A stretch of DNA of 64,000 nucleotides, taken from Candidatus Thiovulum stygium. Its GTDB lineage: Bacteria > Campylobacterota > Campylobacteria > Campylobacterales > Thiovulaceae. The stretch is taken from positions 398,970 through 462,969 of the forward strand of contig CP091137.1 of the NCBI GenBank assembly GCA_021582295.1, written 5' to 3'. Every line of letters begins with the position of its first letter. The stretch's first letter is position 1. Under the pieces are notes generated by a model. It saw nothing but the letters and a program-made list of their open reading frames with translations. It was not told where the DNA came from and ran no database searches. Both the position numbers and the translations under genes were made by a program. Shown here in pieces: positions 43,413-53,892 of this stretch.

Positions 43413-45033
43413 TAATACTGCTATCTTTTCAACTATATTTATATTTGGGTGTCAATTAGAAACTGATAAAGACTTATTTTATATATTTGAAAATGAGAAT
43501 CCCTCAACAATAGAGAATAACAATAGTAGTAATATCCCTGATAATAATATTAAAATTGAGACAATTGGTTTTGAAATTCCAAATGATCAAGTTAAAACTT
43601 ATCCGAAATCTTTAGAGAATATTACTAAGGATATAGATCCTTTATATAAACATCAATGGCATTTATCTTATTTAAATTTGGCAAATGTTTGGAAAAAATA
43701 TACTGGTAAAAATATTAAAATTGCTGTCGTTGATAGTGGAGTTCAATCGAATCATCCTGATTTATATAATAATATAGATTTTAATAACAGTCTTAGATAT
43801 TCTGATGGTTCTAAAAATCCGTCGCCAAGTTCAGAACAGTTAAATATTGAACCTCAAGATTCTGGACACGGTACAGCGGTCGCTGGAATTATTGGAGCTT
43901 CGGGTTGGAATAGCGAAGGTGTTATTGGTGTAGCACCATTAGCTGATATTGTTGGACTGAATCCTTTTTCGACCGAAAAAGATAGCGATTTTGAAGATGC
44001 ACTTTCGAATATAAATATAGATATTTCTAGTAATAGTTGGGGCGGAGCTGATGCAAAAGAACTTTATGATGATCCTTCATCGCTTCGAGGTATAACTCAC
44101 GGTATAAAATATGGTCGAAAAGGTAAGGGCATAATATATATTTTTGCTTCTGGAAACGAAGGTGGAAATTCAAATTATTCGACACTTCACGGTAGTAAAT
44201 ATGTTGTAAATATTGGAGCTATAATTTATAACGGTTCAGTCCCAAATTATTCAAATCATGGAGATAATCTTTTAATTACTGCTCCAGCAGGTGATGCAGG
44301 TTTAGAAAAAGGTATCGTTACAACTGATATAACTACTTTAGATTATGGCTTAAATTATAGATATCAAATTTTGGCTTTCTATAATGGAAATTACACAGAT
44401 CAAATGAATGGAACTTCATCAGCAACTCCAGTTGCAAGTGGTGTTGTTGCACTAATTTTAGAAGCTAATCCAAATTTAACTTATCGAGATATGAAATATA
44501 TACTTGCAAAAACTGCTTCGAAAATAAATAGTACCTCATCGATTAGCAATAAAAAATATCAATGGGAAGAAAATAAAGCTGGAATATTGTTTTCGCCTTA
44601 TTATGGTTTTGGAGTTATAAATCCTGAAAGTGCTATTAAAATGGCAGAAACTTTTACTGGTCTCGGTGATGAGGTAATTTTTTCAAAAAGCAAAAAAACT
44701 TATGAACCAATTCCAGATTTAGGATCATTGTCAGATACGATTTATATTGAGAAAAATATAACTGTGCAACATGTTTCTATTGGTTTATCAATTCCTGAAC
44801 ATAATAGAATTTCTGATTTAAAAATTGATTTAACTTCTCCAAGTGGAACTGTTTCAAAGCTTTTAACAACAGGCACAAATGGTTCGCTTGAAAATTGGGA
44901 ATTTAATTCAGTGAAATTTCTTGATGAAAATAGTTCTGGTTATTGGAAAATAACTGTTTATGATACTAATAGCAGTTATATTGGAGATTTACGAGAATGG
45001 AATATTACTATTTCAGGTTATGAGGTAAAATAA
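43387..45033 (+). CDS. Subtilisin-like serine protease lipoprotein with P-domain
   Basis: About 548 residues from ATG 43387, which directly precedes a lipoprotein signal (lipobox IFGC, Cys at about 22); an ATG at 43345 would spoil it. The S8 catalytic triad is complete: Asp116 in AVVDSG, His161 in SGHGTAVAG, Ser344 in NGTSSATPVASG. A C-terminal proprotein-convertase P-domain (about 440-548; ISDLKIDLTSPSGTV, GYWKITVYDTNSSYIGDLREW) completes the layout. It should be exported and lipid-anchored or surface-exposed. Sequon-like sites such as EKNIT and DTNSS suggest glycosylation. Confidence 0.9.
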   Translation: MKYLKIAFNNTAIFSTIFIFGCQLETDKDLFYIFENENPSTIENNNSSNIPDNNIKIETIGFEIPNDQVKTYPKSLENITKDIDPLYKHQWHLSYLNLANVWKKYTGKNIKIAVVDSGVQSNHPDLYNNIDFNNSLRYSDGSKNPSPSSEQLNIEPQDSGHGTAVAGIIGASGWNSEGVIGVAPLADIVGLNPFSTEKDSDFEDALSNINIDISSNSWGGADAKELYDDPSSLRGITHGIKYGRKGKGIIYIFASGNEGGNSNYSTLHGSKYVVNIGAIIYNGSVPNYSNHGDNLLITAPAGDAGLEKGIVTTDITTLDYGLNYRYQILAFYNGNYTDQMNGTSSATPVASGVVALILEANPNLTYRDMKYILAKTASKINSTSSISNKKYQWEENKAGILFSPYYGFGVINPESAIKMAETFTGLGDEVIFSKSKKTYEPIPDLGSLSDTIYIEKNITVQHVSIGLSIPEHNRISDLKIDLTSPSGTVSKLLTTGTNGSLENWEFNSVKFLDENSSGYWKITVYDTNSSYIGDLREWNITISGYEVK

Positions 45034-45039
45034 AAATAT

Positions 45040-46959
45040 ATGAAAAATGAGATCAAAGAGAAATATTTTTACGATGTATTAATAATATCGCTTAAAATTA
45101 ATGAACCTCTGACTTATTATACTTATAGTGATAGTTTTTTGTTTCATTATGTAAAAGTCAAAGTTCATAATAATTTAGTAAATGGTATTTTATATAAAAA
45201 ACGAGAAAAAATAGATATAAAAATAGATATAAATTTGATTTTAGCTGTTGAAGAAATTGAAAATTATTATTTACCTCCAGCTTATTTAGAAACAGCTATT
45301 TTTATAAAAAATTACTATTTTTTATCTTTTAATGAAACTTTACGGTTTTTTAAACCTCATAAAAATCAAGAAATAGAAAATAATCAAGAAATAGAAAAAT
45401 TTAATGTAGAATTATCAAAAAAACAAACTGAGGCATATAATAAAATTATTTCTTATCAAAATAGCAATAATAGAACTTTAGTCCTTTTTGGTGAAACTGG
45501 AAGTGGTAAAACTCGAGTATATAAAAAGTTAATAGCTGATGTATTAGAAAATAATCAAACAGTTTTATTTTTAGTTCCTGAAATTAATTTAGTTCCACAA
45601 ACTTTGAAACGGCTCTCTGACATATTTGGAACTGAAATTATTGGAGTTTGGCACTCTAAAATTTTAAAAACAGATAAAAGTAATACTTTAGAGGCTATTT
45701 ATAATAATCGTATAAAAATAGTCATTGGAACTTTATCTTCGCTCTTTTTACCGCTTAAAAATATATCTTTAATTATAGTTGATGAAGAACATAGTGAAAG
45801 TTATGCAATGGGAATTGAAGAAAAAACTCAATTTTCTGGTAGAGATATGGCTATATATTTAGGCGAAAAATTAAAAATTAGAACTATTTTAGGAAGTGCA
45901 ACTCCATTGTTAAATAGTTTTGTAAAATTTCCAATTATTAAATTAGAACGAGATATTTCCAATTCAACTAATAGCTTTACTTATATTTCAGATCAGACAC
46001 AATTTATCGAGTTTGCTATTAAAAAAAGTATCGAAAAAATTGAACTTGGCGAACGAGTTTTATGGTATGTGCCAATTCGCGGAAATTTTAAATATATATC
46101 TTGTAAAAATTGCAAAACTAGAATAAATTGTATAAATTGTTCAACTGGAGTTAGTGTTTATCTCGATGAAGATAAAATACAATGTAATCGTTGCGGTTTT
46201 ACCGATGAAATTCCTACAATTTGTCCAACTTGTGGCGGAGATTTAAAAGTTAGCAAAGCTGGAACTGTTGAAATTACTAAGTTTTTAACAAAATTATTGC
46301 CAGAATATAATATTAATTATTTAGATGGCGATAAAACTAAGAAAAAAGGTGAATTAGATAATATTTTAACTAGCTTTAGAAATAATGAAATTGATATTTT
46401 AGTTGGCACAAATATGATAAGCAAAGGACATGATTTTCCAAATTTAACTCTTGTTGTTATTTTTGGAATTGATAATTATTTAGATTATTTAGATTTTCAA
46501 TCTTATGAAACCAGTTTGAGAACTATTGTGCAAATTGCTGGGCGAAGTGGTAGAGCAAAAGATGGTGAAGTGATTATTAATACACGGCATTCAGCTTTTT
46601 TTAAAAAATTTATAAATAAATATGAAGATTTTATAACTTATGAATTAGAAATGAGAAAAGATCTATTTCCACCATTTATTAATTTTGGACGAGTAGTAAT
46701 TTCAAATACAAGTAAAGAGCTAACTTATGATATTTTTAATCATATAGAATTATATTTTATATTATTTGCACCTTTTAAAATATTTATTTCAGGTGAAACT
46801 CCTATAAAAAAAATATCTACAAAATATAGATATCAAATTATAGTAAAAAGTAAATCTATAAAAGAATTATTGATTTACTTTAAAGAGACTTTTTCATTAT
46901 TCCCAAAAAATATGTTAAAAAGTCTCTATTTTGAAATTAATCCAGTGCATTATTCTTAA
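45040..46959 (+). CDS. priA: Primosomal replication helicase N'
   Basis: PriA restarts stalled replication forks as a 3'-5' DEAH-type helicase. Walker A GETGSGKTRVYKK, the DEEH box (IIVDEEHSESY), motif III GSATPL, the zinc-binding Cys clusters (CKNCKTRINCINC, CNRCGF, CPTCGG) and the late helicase motifs (GTNMISKGHDFPNLTLVVI, IAGRSGRA) are all present. At 639 residues it is short, as in Campylobacterota, with a reduced N-terminal DNA-binding region. It starts 6 bp after the subtilase. Confidence 0.93.
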   Translation: MKNEIKEKYFYDVLIISLKINEPLTYYTYSDSFLFHYVKVKVHNNLVNGILYKKREKIDIKIDINLILAVEEIENYYLPPAYLETAIFIKNYYFLSFNETLRFFKPHKNQEIENNQEIEKFNVELSKKQTEAYNKIISYQNSNNRTLVLFGETGSGKTRVYKKLIADVLENNQTVLFLVPEINLVPQTLKRLSDIFGTEIIGVWHSKILKTDKSNTLEAIYNNRIKIVIGTLSSLFLPLKNISLIIVDEEHSESYAMGIEEKTQFSGRDMAIYLGEKLKIRTILGSATPLLNSFVKFPIIKLERDISNSTNSFTYISDQTQFIEFAIKKSIEKIELGERVLWYVPIRGNFKYISCKNCKTRINCINCSTGVSVYLDEDKIQCNRCGFTDEIPTICPTCGGDLKVSKAGTVEITKFLTKLLPEYNINYLDGDKTKKKGELDNILTSFRNNEIDILVGTNMISKGHDFPNLTLVVIFGIDNYLDYLDFQSYETSLRTIVQIAGRSGRAKDGEVIINTRHSAFFKKFINKYEDFITYELEMRKDLFPPFINFGRVVISNTSKELTYDIFNHIELYFILFAPFKIFISGETPIKKISTKYRYQIIVKSKSIKELLIYFKETFSLFPKNMLKSLYFEINPVHYS

Positions 46960-46970
46960 ATTAATTATTG

Positions 46971-48152
46971 TTATTTTGTAAAATTTAAATGTTCTAATCG
47001 TTCGCTAACTGTTGGATGTGTTTCGTAAAAAAAGCGGTAAATTGGGTGTGAAATTGGAAATGAGCGATTTTCTGTTATCAGTTTTTTTAATGCTTCTGAT
47101 AAAAATAGAGGAGTTCCACTAATTTTTGCACCAAATTTATCAGCATTAAATTCGTTTTTTCTATAAACAAAACTTAAGATTGGAGATACAAAAAATAGAG
47201 CAAGTGAAAAATATATAGATAAAATAACTAAAAATTCACCACTATTTTTATAACTTAAATTCAAAAAATTTGCACTAATAAAAAATAAATTTATAAAAAA
47301 AGTAATCATAAATATATTTTTATAATTATCGCTATTTTTAAAATGTCCAAGTTCATGTCCAATTACAGAAACTATCTCGCTATTTGTTAGTTTTGCAATT
47401 AAAGTATCGTATAGAACTACTGTTTTTGAACTTCCAAGACCGCCAAAAAAAGCATTAAGTCGTCCATCTCGTTTTGAAGCATCAATGACAAAAATTCCAC
47501 CAGACTTGAAACCTGTTGATTTCAAAATGTTTTCAATAGAATCTTTTAATTCGCTGTTTTCAAGTGGATATAATTTATTAAAAAATGGAATAAAGACTGG
47601 ATATAAAATATTTATTAATATAATTAACATAGATATAGCTATTGCTGAAAATAACCACCAATTGGTTACATTAATAATAAAATATAATAGAGAATATATT
47701 AATACTGTTCCAACTATCGAATAAATCATAAAAGCTTTAATTTTGTCTATTAAAAAAAGTCTATAAGTAGAATTATTAAAACCAAATTTTTTATCAATTA
47801 TAAATTTATTATAAAATTCAAATGGCAATGTAGTAATTGCATTAATTGTAAAAAAAGCAAAAACAAATATTGTTTGAGAAAATATATCTGAACTTAAATT
47901 TTTTGATAAAAAATCAAAACCGAATATAATCCAAAATAAAAAAACTGAATATTCAACTACTGTTTCAAGAATTGAACTTCGCTCTTTCATAATTGAATAT
48001 TGTCCAGCTCTTATGAAATTATCAGTTGATAAAATAATTGGAGATTCATTCATTTTTTGAGAAATAAATCCAATTTGCATAAAAGAGATATATATTTTTA
48101 TAAAAATATATAATCCGAATATAGTCGCTAATAAATTAATGTCTATTGTCAT
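46971..48152 (-). CDS. M48-family (Ste24/CAAX-type) zinc metalloprotease
   Basis: A 393-residue inner-membrane protease with at least six membrane segments. The zinc site HELGHFKN lies near residue 265 and the third ligand region is NEFNADKFGAKISG. The N-terminal part (ITTLPFEFYNKFIIDKKFGFNN) and FFGGLGSSKTVVLYDTL match the Ste24 subgroup rather than HtpX. Likely role: turnover of damaged or signal-bearing membrane proteins. It converges with priA. Confidence 0.88.
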   Translation of the reverse strand: MTIDINLLATIFGLYIFIKIYISFMQIGFISQKMNESPIILSTDNFIRAGQYSIMKERSSILETVVEYSVFLFWIIFGFDFLSKNLSSDIFSQTIFVFAFFTINAITTLPFEFYNKFIIDKKFGFNNSTYRLFLIDKIKAFMIYSIVGTVLIYSLLYFIINVTNWWLFSAIAISMLIILINILYPVFIPFFNKLYPLENSELKDSIENILKSTGFKSGGIFVIDASKRDGRLNAFFGGLGSSKTVVLYDTLIAKLTNSEIVSVIGHELGHFKNSDNYKNIFMITFFINLFFISANFLNLSYKNSGEFLVILSIYFSLALFFVSPILSFVYRKNEFNADKFGAKISGTPLFLSEALKKLITENRSFPISHPIYRFFYETHPTVSERLEHLNFTK

Positions 48153-48171
48153 TTGATAAAGCCTTTAAATG

Positions 48172-49484
48172 TTAATGTTTTTGTTCGAAGATTTGACAAT
48201 TTTTCTTCATTGGAATTAAATGAGTATCAATCGCACTATATAAAAGTGCTAAACTCTTTCGATTTAATACCACTATTTCTTGATATGATTTCTCAAGATT
48301 ACTTATATTTTCTGTTTGCTCTGAAACTTCACTTTCGTTTATATTTTTTTCTTCTATTTTTAATTGTTCATTTTGTGAAACTATTTTTTCTATCAATTTT
48401 TCATGTTCATAAACTAGTTTTGATTGACTATTTGTATTATTATAAATAATTGATAAAATTCCATTTAAAATAGCTGATAATTTATATAAACCATCAGAAT
48501 AAAATTTATTATTAAAATTTAAATTTTTGCCTGAATTATAAATTTCTGAAGCTGTTTTTTCGAATAAAAATATATCTCTACTTAGTTTTTTGCTAAATAA
48601 AAATAGTGCTGACAAAATTGATAATATCAATGAAACGGCAATTAATATAAAATATAAATTTAATAATCCTTCTCTTTGATATTTGAATTTTTCAATTTTA
48701 ATAATAATATTATTATTATTAAATATAGCAGTTGATAGTTCTTCTCTCATTGCTCCATTAATACCACTATTTCGAGATAAACCTATTTTTGTCATTGTTT
48801 CAACGATTGAAATAAAACTATCTTTATATTCACTTAAATATAAAATAAGATTATTTTTTTCTTCATCTTTAATTTGCAAAACAGATATTTTTTTAAAATT
48901 GCTTCATAATCTTTTAAGAATTGTTCAGCATAAGCTGTTGAACGAAATTGTAAAAATTGAGATGAATCTATTTCTAATAAAAGTGAATGTTCTGTAAAAC
49001 AATTTATATTATGATTACTTAAAATGGCTATAAATCTTTCACGAGATATTTTTAAATTATATAAAAGTTTTTCTACTAATTCCGAGCGATGTTGTAAAAA
49101 ATTATCAAAGTGATTTTTATAACTCGAAATAACTTCGTATAGTTTTAATAAATCACCATTTGATAAATCGTAAAGTCTATACATAAATCTAAGATTATTT
49201 ATATTTTCATCAACTTTTCTAAAAGTGCCATATGTTGCATCAATTTCATTATCATATTCATCTTCATCAAAAAGATTTTTATTTTCGTAAGCCACTAATT
49301 TATATAAATTCGCTTTTAATAAATTAGTTTCAGAAACGAATAAATTTAAATTAGTGATTTCTGATAAATAATAAAAAAAGTATGCTATTAAAATAATAAA
49401 AGCTATAAGTGTGCTATAAAAAATATAGTTTATAGTTTTAACGAAAGGAATTTTTCTTAAATTATCTGCTAATTTATATAACAT
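48172..49484 (-). pseudogene. Two-span sensor-like membrane protein (frameshifted)
   Basis: The first frame (48834-49484) encodes a membrane helix (YIFYSTLIAFIILIAYFFYYL) and a periplasmic helical region. It then needs a shift in the seven-T run (plus strand) near 48890 to join the second frame (48172-48879; LQIKDEEKNNLILYLSEYKDSF). That frame adds a second membrane helix (LYFILIAVSLILSILSALFLF) and a cytoplasmic coiled coil. This is the topology of chemoreceptors and histidine kinases, but no MCP or kinase signature is visible, so function is open. It overlaps aroC by 16 bp. Confidence 0.6.
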
Positions 49485-50548
49485 TTTTTTAAATCACCTA
49501 TTCGTCGTCCCATATTCAATAAAACGAGATCAGCAATTACAAGAGATGCCATTGCTTCAGCAACAATAGAACCACGAACAACAATTGTTGGATCGTGTCG
49601 CCCTTTTAAATTTAAAAGTTTTTCTTCACCAAAAACATCAATAGTTTTTTGTTCTAAAAATATAGATGGAGTAGGTTTAAAATGAATTTTTATATCAACA
49701 GATTCACCGTTACTAATTCCACCTAGAACTCCTCCAGCATTATTAGTTACAAATCCATTTTTAAGAATTTGGTCATTATTATCAGAGCCCATTGATTTTG
49801 AACTTTTAACACCTGCACCAATTTCAACGGCTTTAACTCCATTTATGCCCATCATTGCATCAGCAATTAAAGAATCTAATTTATAATATAGAGGCTCACC
49901 TAAACCTATTGGTAAATTTATAATTTTAACAATAGCAATTCCACCAACAGAATCGTGAGACTCTTTTGCTTCGATAATTATTCGTTTTTGTTCATTTTCA
50001 AATTCTGGAGATAAACTATAAATTTCACTATTTTTTGCAAATTCGAAATCATATTCTCTATCTTTACCAATTCCGCCAATAAATGAAACTCCACTCATAA
50101 ATTTTATATTTAATTCGCGAAGCATTAATTTAGCAATTGCACCTGCACCAACTCGAACAGCAGTTTCACGAGCTGAACTTCTACCACCACCTCGATAATC
50201 TCGAATTCCATATTTATGAAAATATGTAAAATCGGCATGACCTGGTCTAAAAAGTTGTGCTACATTTGAATAATCTTTACTTTTTTGATTCTCATTTTTA
50301 ATTATTAAAGCGATTGGAGTTCCAGTGCTTTTGCCTTCAAAAACACCACTTAAAATCTCGACCTCATCGCTCTCTTTTCGTTGTGTTGTATAGCTATTTT
50401 TCCCACCTCGTCGTCGTTCAACTTCACTTTGAATAAAAACTAAATCGATGTTTAAGCCAGATGGCACACCATCAATAACAGCTCCAATAATTTCGCCATG
50501 CGATTCGCCAAAAGTTGTAATCGCAAATCTATTTCCAAATCTATTCAA
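49469..50548 (-). CDS. aroC: Chorismate synthase
   Basis: The last enzyme of the shikimate pathway, FMN-dependent. Family signatures: FGESHGEIIGAVIDGVPSGL near the N terminus, then RPGHADFTYFHKYGIRDYRGGGRSSARETA, GAGVKSSKSMGSDNND, NNAGGVLGGISNGE and GRHDPTIVVRG. 359 residues, complete. It is divergent from hemB, with 180 bp of AT-rich promoter DNA between them. Its 3' end overlaps the sensor-like gene start. Confidence 0.96.
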   Translation of the reverse strand: MNRFGNRFAITTFGESHGEIIGAVIDGVPSGLNIDLVFIQSEVERRRGGKNSYTTQRKESDEVEILSGVFEGKSTGTPIALIIKNENQKSKDYSNVAQLFRPGHADFTYFHKYGIRDYRGGGRSSARETAVRVGAGAIAKLMLRELNIKFMSGVSFIGGIGKDREYDFEFAKNSEIYSLSPEFENEQKRIIIEAKESHDSVGGIAIVKIINLPIGLGEPLYYKLDSLIADAMMGINGVKAVEIGAGVKSSKSMGSDNNDQILKNGFVTNNAGGVLGGISNGESVDIKIHFKPTPSIFLEQKTIDVFGEEKLLNLKGRHDPTIVVRGSIVAEAMASLVIADLVLLNMGRRIGDLKKCYIN

Positions 50549-50728
50549 TTTTAATTTTTCCTTATTTTGTCAAAATTTTCTCAAAAAATTATAGCTAATA
50601 AAATAGTTTGATATAAGAGTGCTATAATTCCATTTTTTAAAAATAAAACTTACACATCTCTTATAATAATAATATATTTCTAAAAAAATCAATAGCTATA
50701 TATTATTATTTATTTTAAGGCGAAAAAT

Positions 50729-51709
50729 ATGTTTAACAGATTACGAAGATTACGAATTAATTCGCATTTACGAAATATGATTCAAGAAAATCATTTACAA
50801 ATTGAAAATTTTGTATATCCTCTTTTTATCAAATTTGGTGAAAATATTAGAAAAGAGATATTATCTATGCCTGATGTTTTTCAATTATCAATTGATGAAG
50901 CAATTCGTGAATGTGGGGAATTACTAAATTTGGACATAAAATCTATTATTATTTTTGGCATTCCAGAAACTAAAGATAGTGTCGGTAGCGATTCTGTTTG
51001 TGATAGTGGTATTGTTGCTCGTGCTGTTCGCGAAATCAAAAAAGTATACCCAGAAATATTTATTATTACAGATTTATGCTTTTGCGAATATACTGATCAC
51101 GGACATTGCGGAATTTTAACTCATGAGCATAATAATATTATTACGGTTGATAATGATTTAACTCTTGAACTTTCCATACAACAAGCTCTTGTTCAAGCTA
51201 GAGCTGGTAGCGATATGATAGCTCCTTCTGGAATGATGGACGGAATTGTCGAAACTCTCCGAAATGGACTTGATAAAAATGGTTTTTATAATTTGCCAAT
51301 TATGAGCTATTCGACAAAATTTGCAAGTGGCTATTATGGTCCTTTTAGAGATGTAGCAGAATCTACACCTACATTTGGAGATCGTAAAAGTTATCAAATG
51401 AATCCTGCAAATCGACGAGAAGCAATTTCTGAATCTCTTATCGATGCTCAACAAGGTGCTGATATTTTAATGGTAAAACCTGCTCTTGCATATCTTGATA
51501 TTGTTCGAGATATTCGCGAACGAACAACTCAACCGATTGCTGTTTATAATGTAAGTGGCGAATATTCAATGCTTAAAATGGCGGGAAAACTTGGTTTAAT
51601 AGATTACGAACGAGTCTTATTAGAGACAATGATTTCGTTCAAACGAGCTGGAGCTGATATTATTATTTCTTATCATGCAAAAGAGATCGCAAAAATTTTA
51701 AAAAAATAA
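50729..51709 (+). CDS. hemB: Delta-aminolevulinic acid dehydratase (porphobilinogen synthase)
   Basis: Condenses two 5-aminolevulinates to porphobilinogen for haem synthesis. The metal-binding loop DLCFCEYTDHGHCGIL retains the Cys of zinc-type enzymes. The active-site lysines lie in MSYSTKFASGYYGPFR and VKPALAYLDIVRD. DRKSYQMNPANRREA is a further signature. 326 residues, complete. A TTTTAAGGCG site precedes the start. Confidence 0.96.
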   Translation: MFNRLRRLRINSHLRNMIQENHLQIENFVYPLFIKFGENIRKEILSMPDVFQLSIDEAIRECGELLNLDIKSIIIFGIPETKDSVGSDSVCDSGIVARAVREIKKVYPEIFIITDLCFCEYTDHGHCGILTHEHNNIITVDNDLTLELSIQQALVQARAGSDMIAPSGMMDGIVETLRNGLDKNGFYNLPIMSYSTKFASGYYGPFRDVAESTPTFGDRKSYQMNPANRREAISESLIDAQQGADILMVKPALAYLDIVRDIRERTTQPIAVYNVSGEYSMLKMAGKLGLIDYERVLLETMISFKRAGADIIISYHAKEIAKILKK

Positions 51710-51745
51710 TATTAAATTTATATATATTGATGAGGTAAAAAAATA

Positions 51746-52669
51746 GTGAAACATTTTCTATCTTTTGAAGATTTTTCTCGAGAAGAAATATTAGAAATTA
51801 TAGATATTTCAAGAAAAATAAAAGCTGAATTATTAAATGATGTAAAAATTCCACATTTAGCTGGTAAAGTTTTAGCTATGATTTTTGAAAAAAGTAGCAC
51901 TCGAACTCGAGTTAGTTTTGAAACAGGTTTTTATCAACTTGGCGGACATCCAATATTTTTGTCAAGTCGCGATATTCAACTTGGTCGAGGCGAACCAATT
52001 CGCGATACAGCAAAAGTTATCAGTTCAATGAGCAATATGATAATGATTAGAACTTTTGGTCATGATAGAATCGAAGAACTTGCAAAATATTCAGCTGTGC
52101 CTGTAATTAACGGTTTAACTGATTTATGTCATCCTGTTCAAGTTCTCGCAGATTATTTAACGATTCTTGAAGAGGGTTTTGAAAATCCAATTATTTCGTA
52201 TGTTGGCGATGGAAATAATATGACAAATTCGCTTATTATGTTTTCAGCAAAAATGGGTTTTGAAATTCGTATTGCAACTCCAAAAAATTATGAACCTAAT
52301 AATATAATATTAGAAAAAGCTAAAAAAATAGCTGAAATTAGTGGATCTAAAATATATTTATTTAATTCACCAGAAGAAGCTGTAAAAAATAGTGATGTCG
52401 TAATTACGGATACTTGGATTTCGATGGGAATGGAAGATGAGAAAGAACAAAGAATTCGAGATTTTAAAAATTATATAGTTGATGATAATTTAATGACTTT
52501 AACTAATAAAAAATCTATATTTTTACATTGTCTTCCAGCTTATCGAGGTTATGAAGTTTCAGAATCTGTTATCGATGGAGAAAAAAGTAGAATTTATAAT
52601 GAAGCTGAAAATAGATTACATGCCCAAAAAGGGCTTATGGTTTGGCTTAATAAAAATTTAAAAATTTAA
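51746..52669 (+). CDS. argF: Ornithine carbamoyltransferase
   Basis: Forms citrulline from ornithine and carbamoyl phosphate in arginine synthesis. The carbamoyl-phosphate loop [13 protein letters not shown], then [35 protein letters not shown] and the ornithine/C-terminal [12 protein letters not shown] motif are all present. 307 residues. The start is GTG 51746. The GATGAGGT repeat at 51729-51736 supplies the GAGG of its ribosome site. It is ended by the inverted repeat at 52683-52716. Confidence 0.96.
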   Translation: MKHFLSFEDFSREEILEIIDISRKIKAELLNDVKIPHLAGKVLAMIFEKSSTRTRVSFETGFYQLGGHPIFLSSRDIQLGRGEPIRDTAKVISSMSNMIMIRTFGHDRIEELAKYSAVPVINGLTDLCHPVQVLADYLTILEEGFENPIISYVGDGNNMTNSLIMFSAKMGFEIRIATPKNYEPNNIILEKAKKIAEISGSKIYLFNSPEEAVKNSDVVITDTWISMGMEDEKEQRIRDFKNYIVDDNLMTLTNKKSIFLHCLPAYRGYEVSESVIDGEKSRIYNEAENRLHAQKGLMVWLNKNLKI

Positions 52670-52682
52670 AACTCAAATTTTA

Positions 52683-52716
52683 ACCTCATCAAAAAATTTA
52701 AAATTAGCGATGAGGT
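52683..52716. terminator. Terminator-like hairpin from an inverted GATGAGGT pair after argF
   Basis: ACCTCATC (52683-52690) and GATGAGGT (52709-52716), each extended by one more pairing base (AACCTCATC/GATGAGGTT), form a stem 13 bp after the argF stop and are followed by TTTAATTT. The arms are two copies of the window-wide repeat in inverted orientation. Confidence 0.65.
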
Positions 52717-52836
52717 TTAATTTAGATCAAATAACCAAATTTCAAACTCGAATAAATTTATTTTTAGAATTAAAACTTTTGATATATAATAATCTATAAT
52801 TTTAAAATATATATTTTAAAGGAGTTTTATACAGAA

Positions 52837-53568
52837 ATGTTAATTATGTTCGCTATTTTTGTTCTGTTCTTATCTGTAAAATTAACAGCTAGTTTCAATT
52901 GGGGTTGTATTTCAATAGTAGTTTATACTACGATATTTGCAATTTTTATTTTTAGAGAAATATTGGATTTTCGTAAAAGTATTCAACGATTGAGCTGTAA
53001 ATTTTGTCAGCCAAATACATTCTGCGAAAAATTATGTAAGTCAAATACAATTTACTCTATTTTTATAATAATTTTAGCAATAATTATTTCGATATCTTTA
53101 ATTGCTTTTTTAATATCAATTGATATTAGATATTTTATAGCTATATTTTTTGATATATTTATTATTAAATGGTTATATTTTAGTTTGCAAAGTAATTCAG
53201 TTCAAAAACAAGTTATCGAAGAAGCAACTATAATATATAGCAATTTTGTTGTAAATGTTCTCAATAGTGTATTATTAATACTTATATTTATTATATTTGA
53301 ACTTTTGAAATTTGAAGCTGTAAATATGTCTCCAGATATATTTTATCAGATAAATGAAAAAATTAAACATAGTTGTCAAGTTTTTCAACATATTTTAAGA
53401 ACTCAAGAATTTTTAAATAAATCTGTTTATGCTATAAAAGAGATCGAATATATTGGTAATTATTTATTCGCTTTCTTTTATATTTCAACACTTTCGCTTT
53501 TTCCTGTAACAGCAATTACTTTTTTATATAAACAAGGATTAAAATTAAATGAAAAATTTCAAAAATAG
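52837..53568 (+). CDS. Multi-span inner-membrane protein of unknown function
   Basis: 243 residues with about five or six hydrophobic segments (starting LIMFAIFVLFLSVKLTA; later IIILAIIISISLIAFL, VVNVLNSVLLILIFIIFELL, YLFAFFYISTLSLFPVTAI). A Cys-rich cytoplasmic or periplasmic loop lies at about 48-70 (LSCKFCQPNTFCEKLCKSN), which could bind metal. No family recognised. AAAGGAG precedes the start, and its last codons overlap the next lipoprotein gene by 20 bp. Confidence 0.6.
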   Translation: MLIMFAIFVLFLSVKLTASFNWGCISIVVYTTIFAIFIFREILDFRKSIQRLSCKFCQPNTFCEKLCKSNTIYSIFIIILAIIISISLIAFLISIDIRYFIAIFFDIFIIKWLYFSLQSNSVQKQVIEEATIIYSNFVVNVLNSVLLILIFIIFELLKFEAVNMSPDIFYQINEKIKHSCQVFQHILRTQEFLNKSVYAIKEIEYIGNYLFAFFYISTLSLFPVTAITFLYKQGLKLNEKFQK

Positions 53569-53826
53569 ATATATTTTTGCTCTAACACTTTCTATATTTT
53601 TTGTGGGTTGCGATTCTGCTGATATTGTGCAAACAATTGCTAAAGCCGAATATGATAAATTGCAAAATAAGTTTGATGAATTAAAACAAGAAAATGAAAA
53701 TTTACAAAATACTCAAAAAAGTTTGATGAATTAAAACAAGAAAATGAAGCTTTAAAAATCGAAAATGCTCAACTAAAAGAAGAGTTAAAAAAATATAAAG
53801 AAGGTTTTAAAAGTATGTATAAATAA
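53549..53826 (+). pseudogene. Small coiled-coil lipoprotein (frameshifted, internal direct repeat)
   Basis: A lipoprotein signal with lipobox FVGC (Cys at about 21) is followed by a coiled coil. A 30-bp segment (FDELKQENE) is repeated at about 53668 and 53717. Between the copies a six-A run puts the second copy out of frame and ends translation at 53734. One extra A gives a continuous lipoprotein of about 92 residues ending at 53826. Loss of one A through slippage is the simplest explanation. It resembles Lpp-like or spacer lipoproteins only in general form. Confidence 0.6.
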
Positions 53827-53828
53827 TA

Positions 53829-53873
53829 AATTTATAGATTCCTTATTATTAAATTTTACAGAATCTATAAATT
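53829..53873. terminator. Convergent terminator
   Basis: AATTTATAGATTC (53829-53841) and GAATCTATAAATT (53861-53873) form a perfect 13-bp stem between the lipoprotein gene and the Sel1-like gene. Confidence 0.7.
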
Positions 53874-53892
53874 AAAGTTATATCTTATGTTT

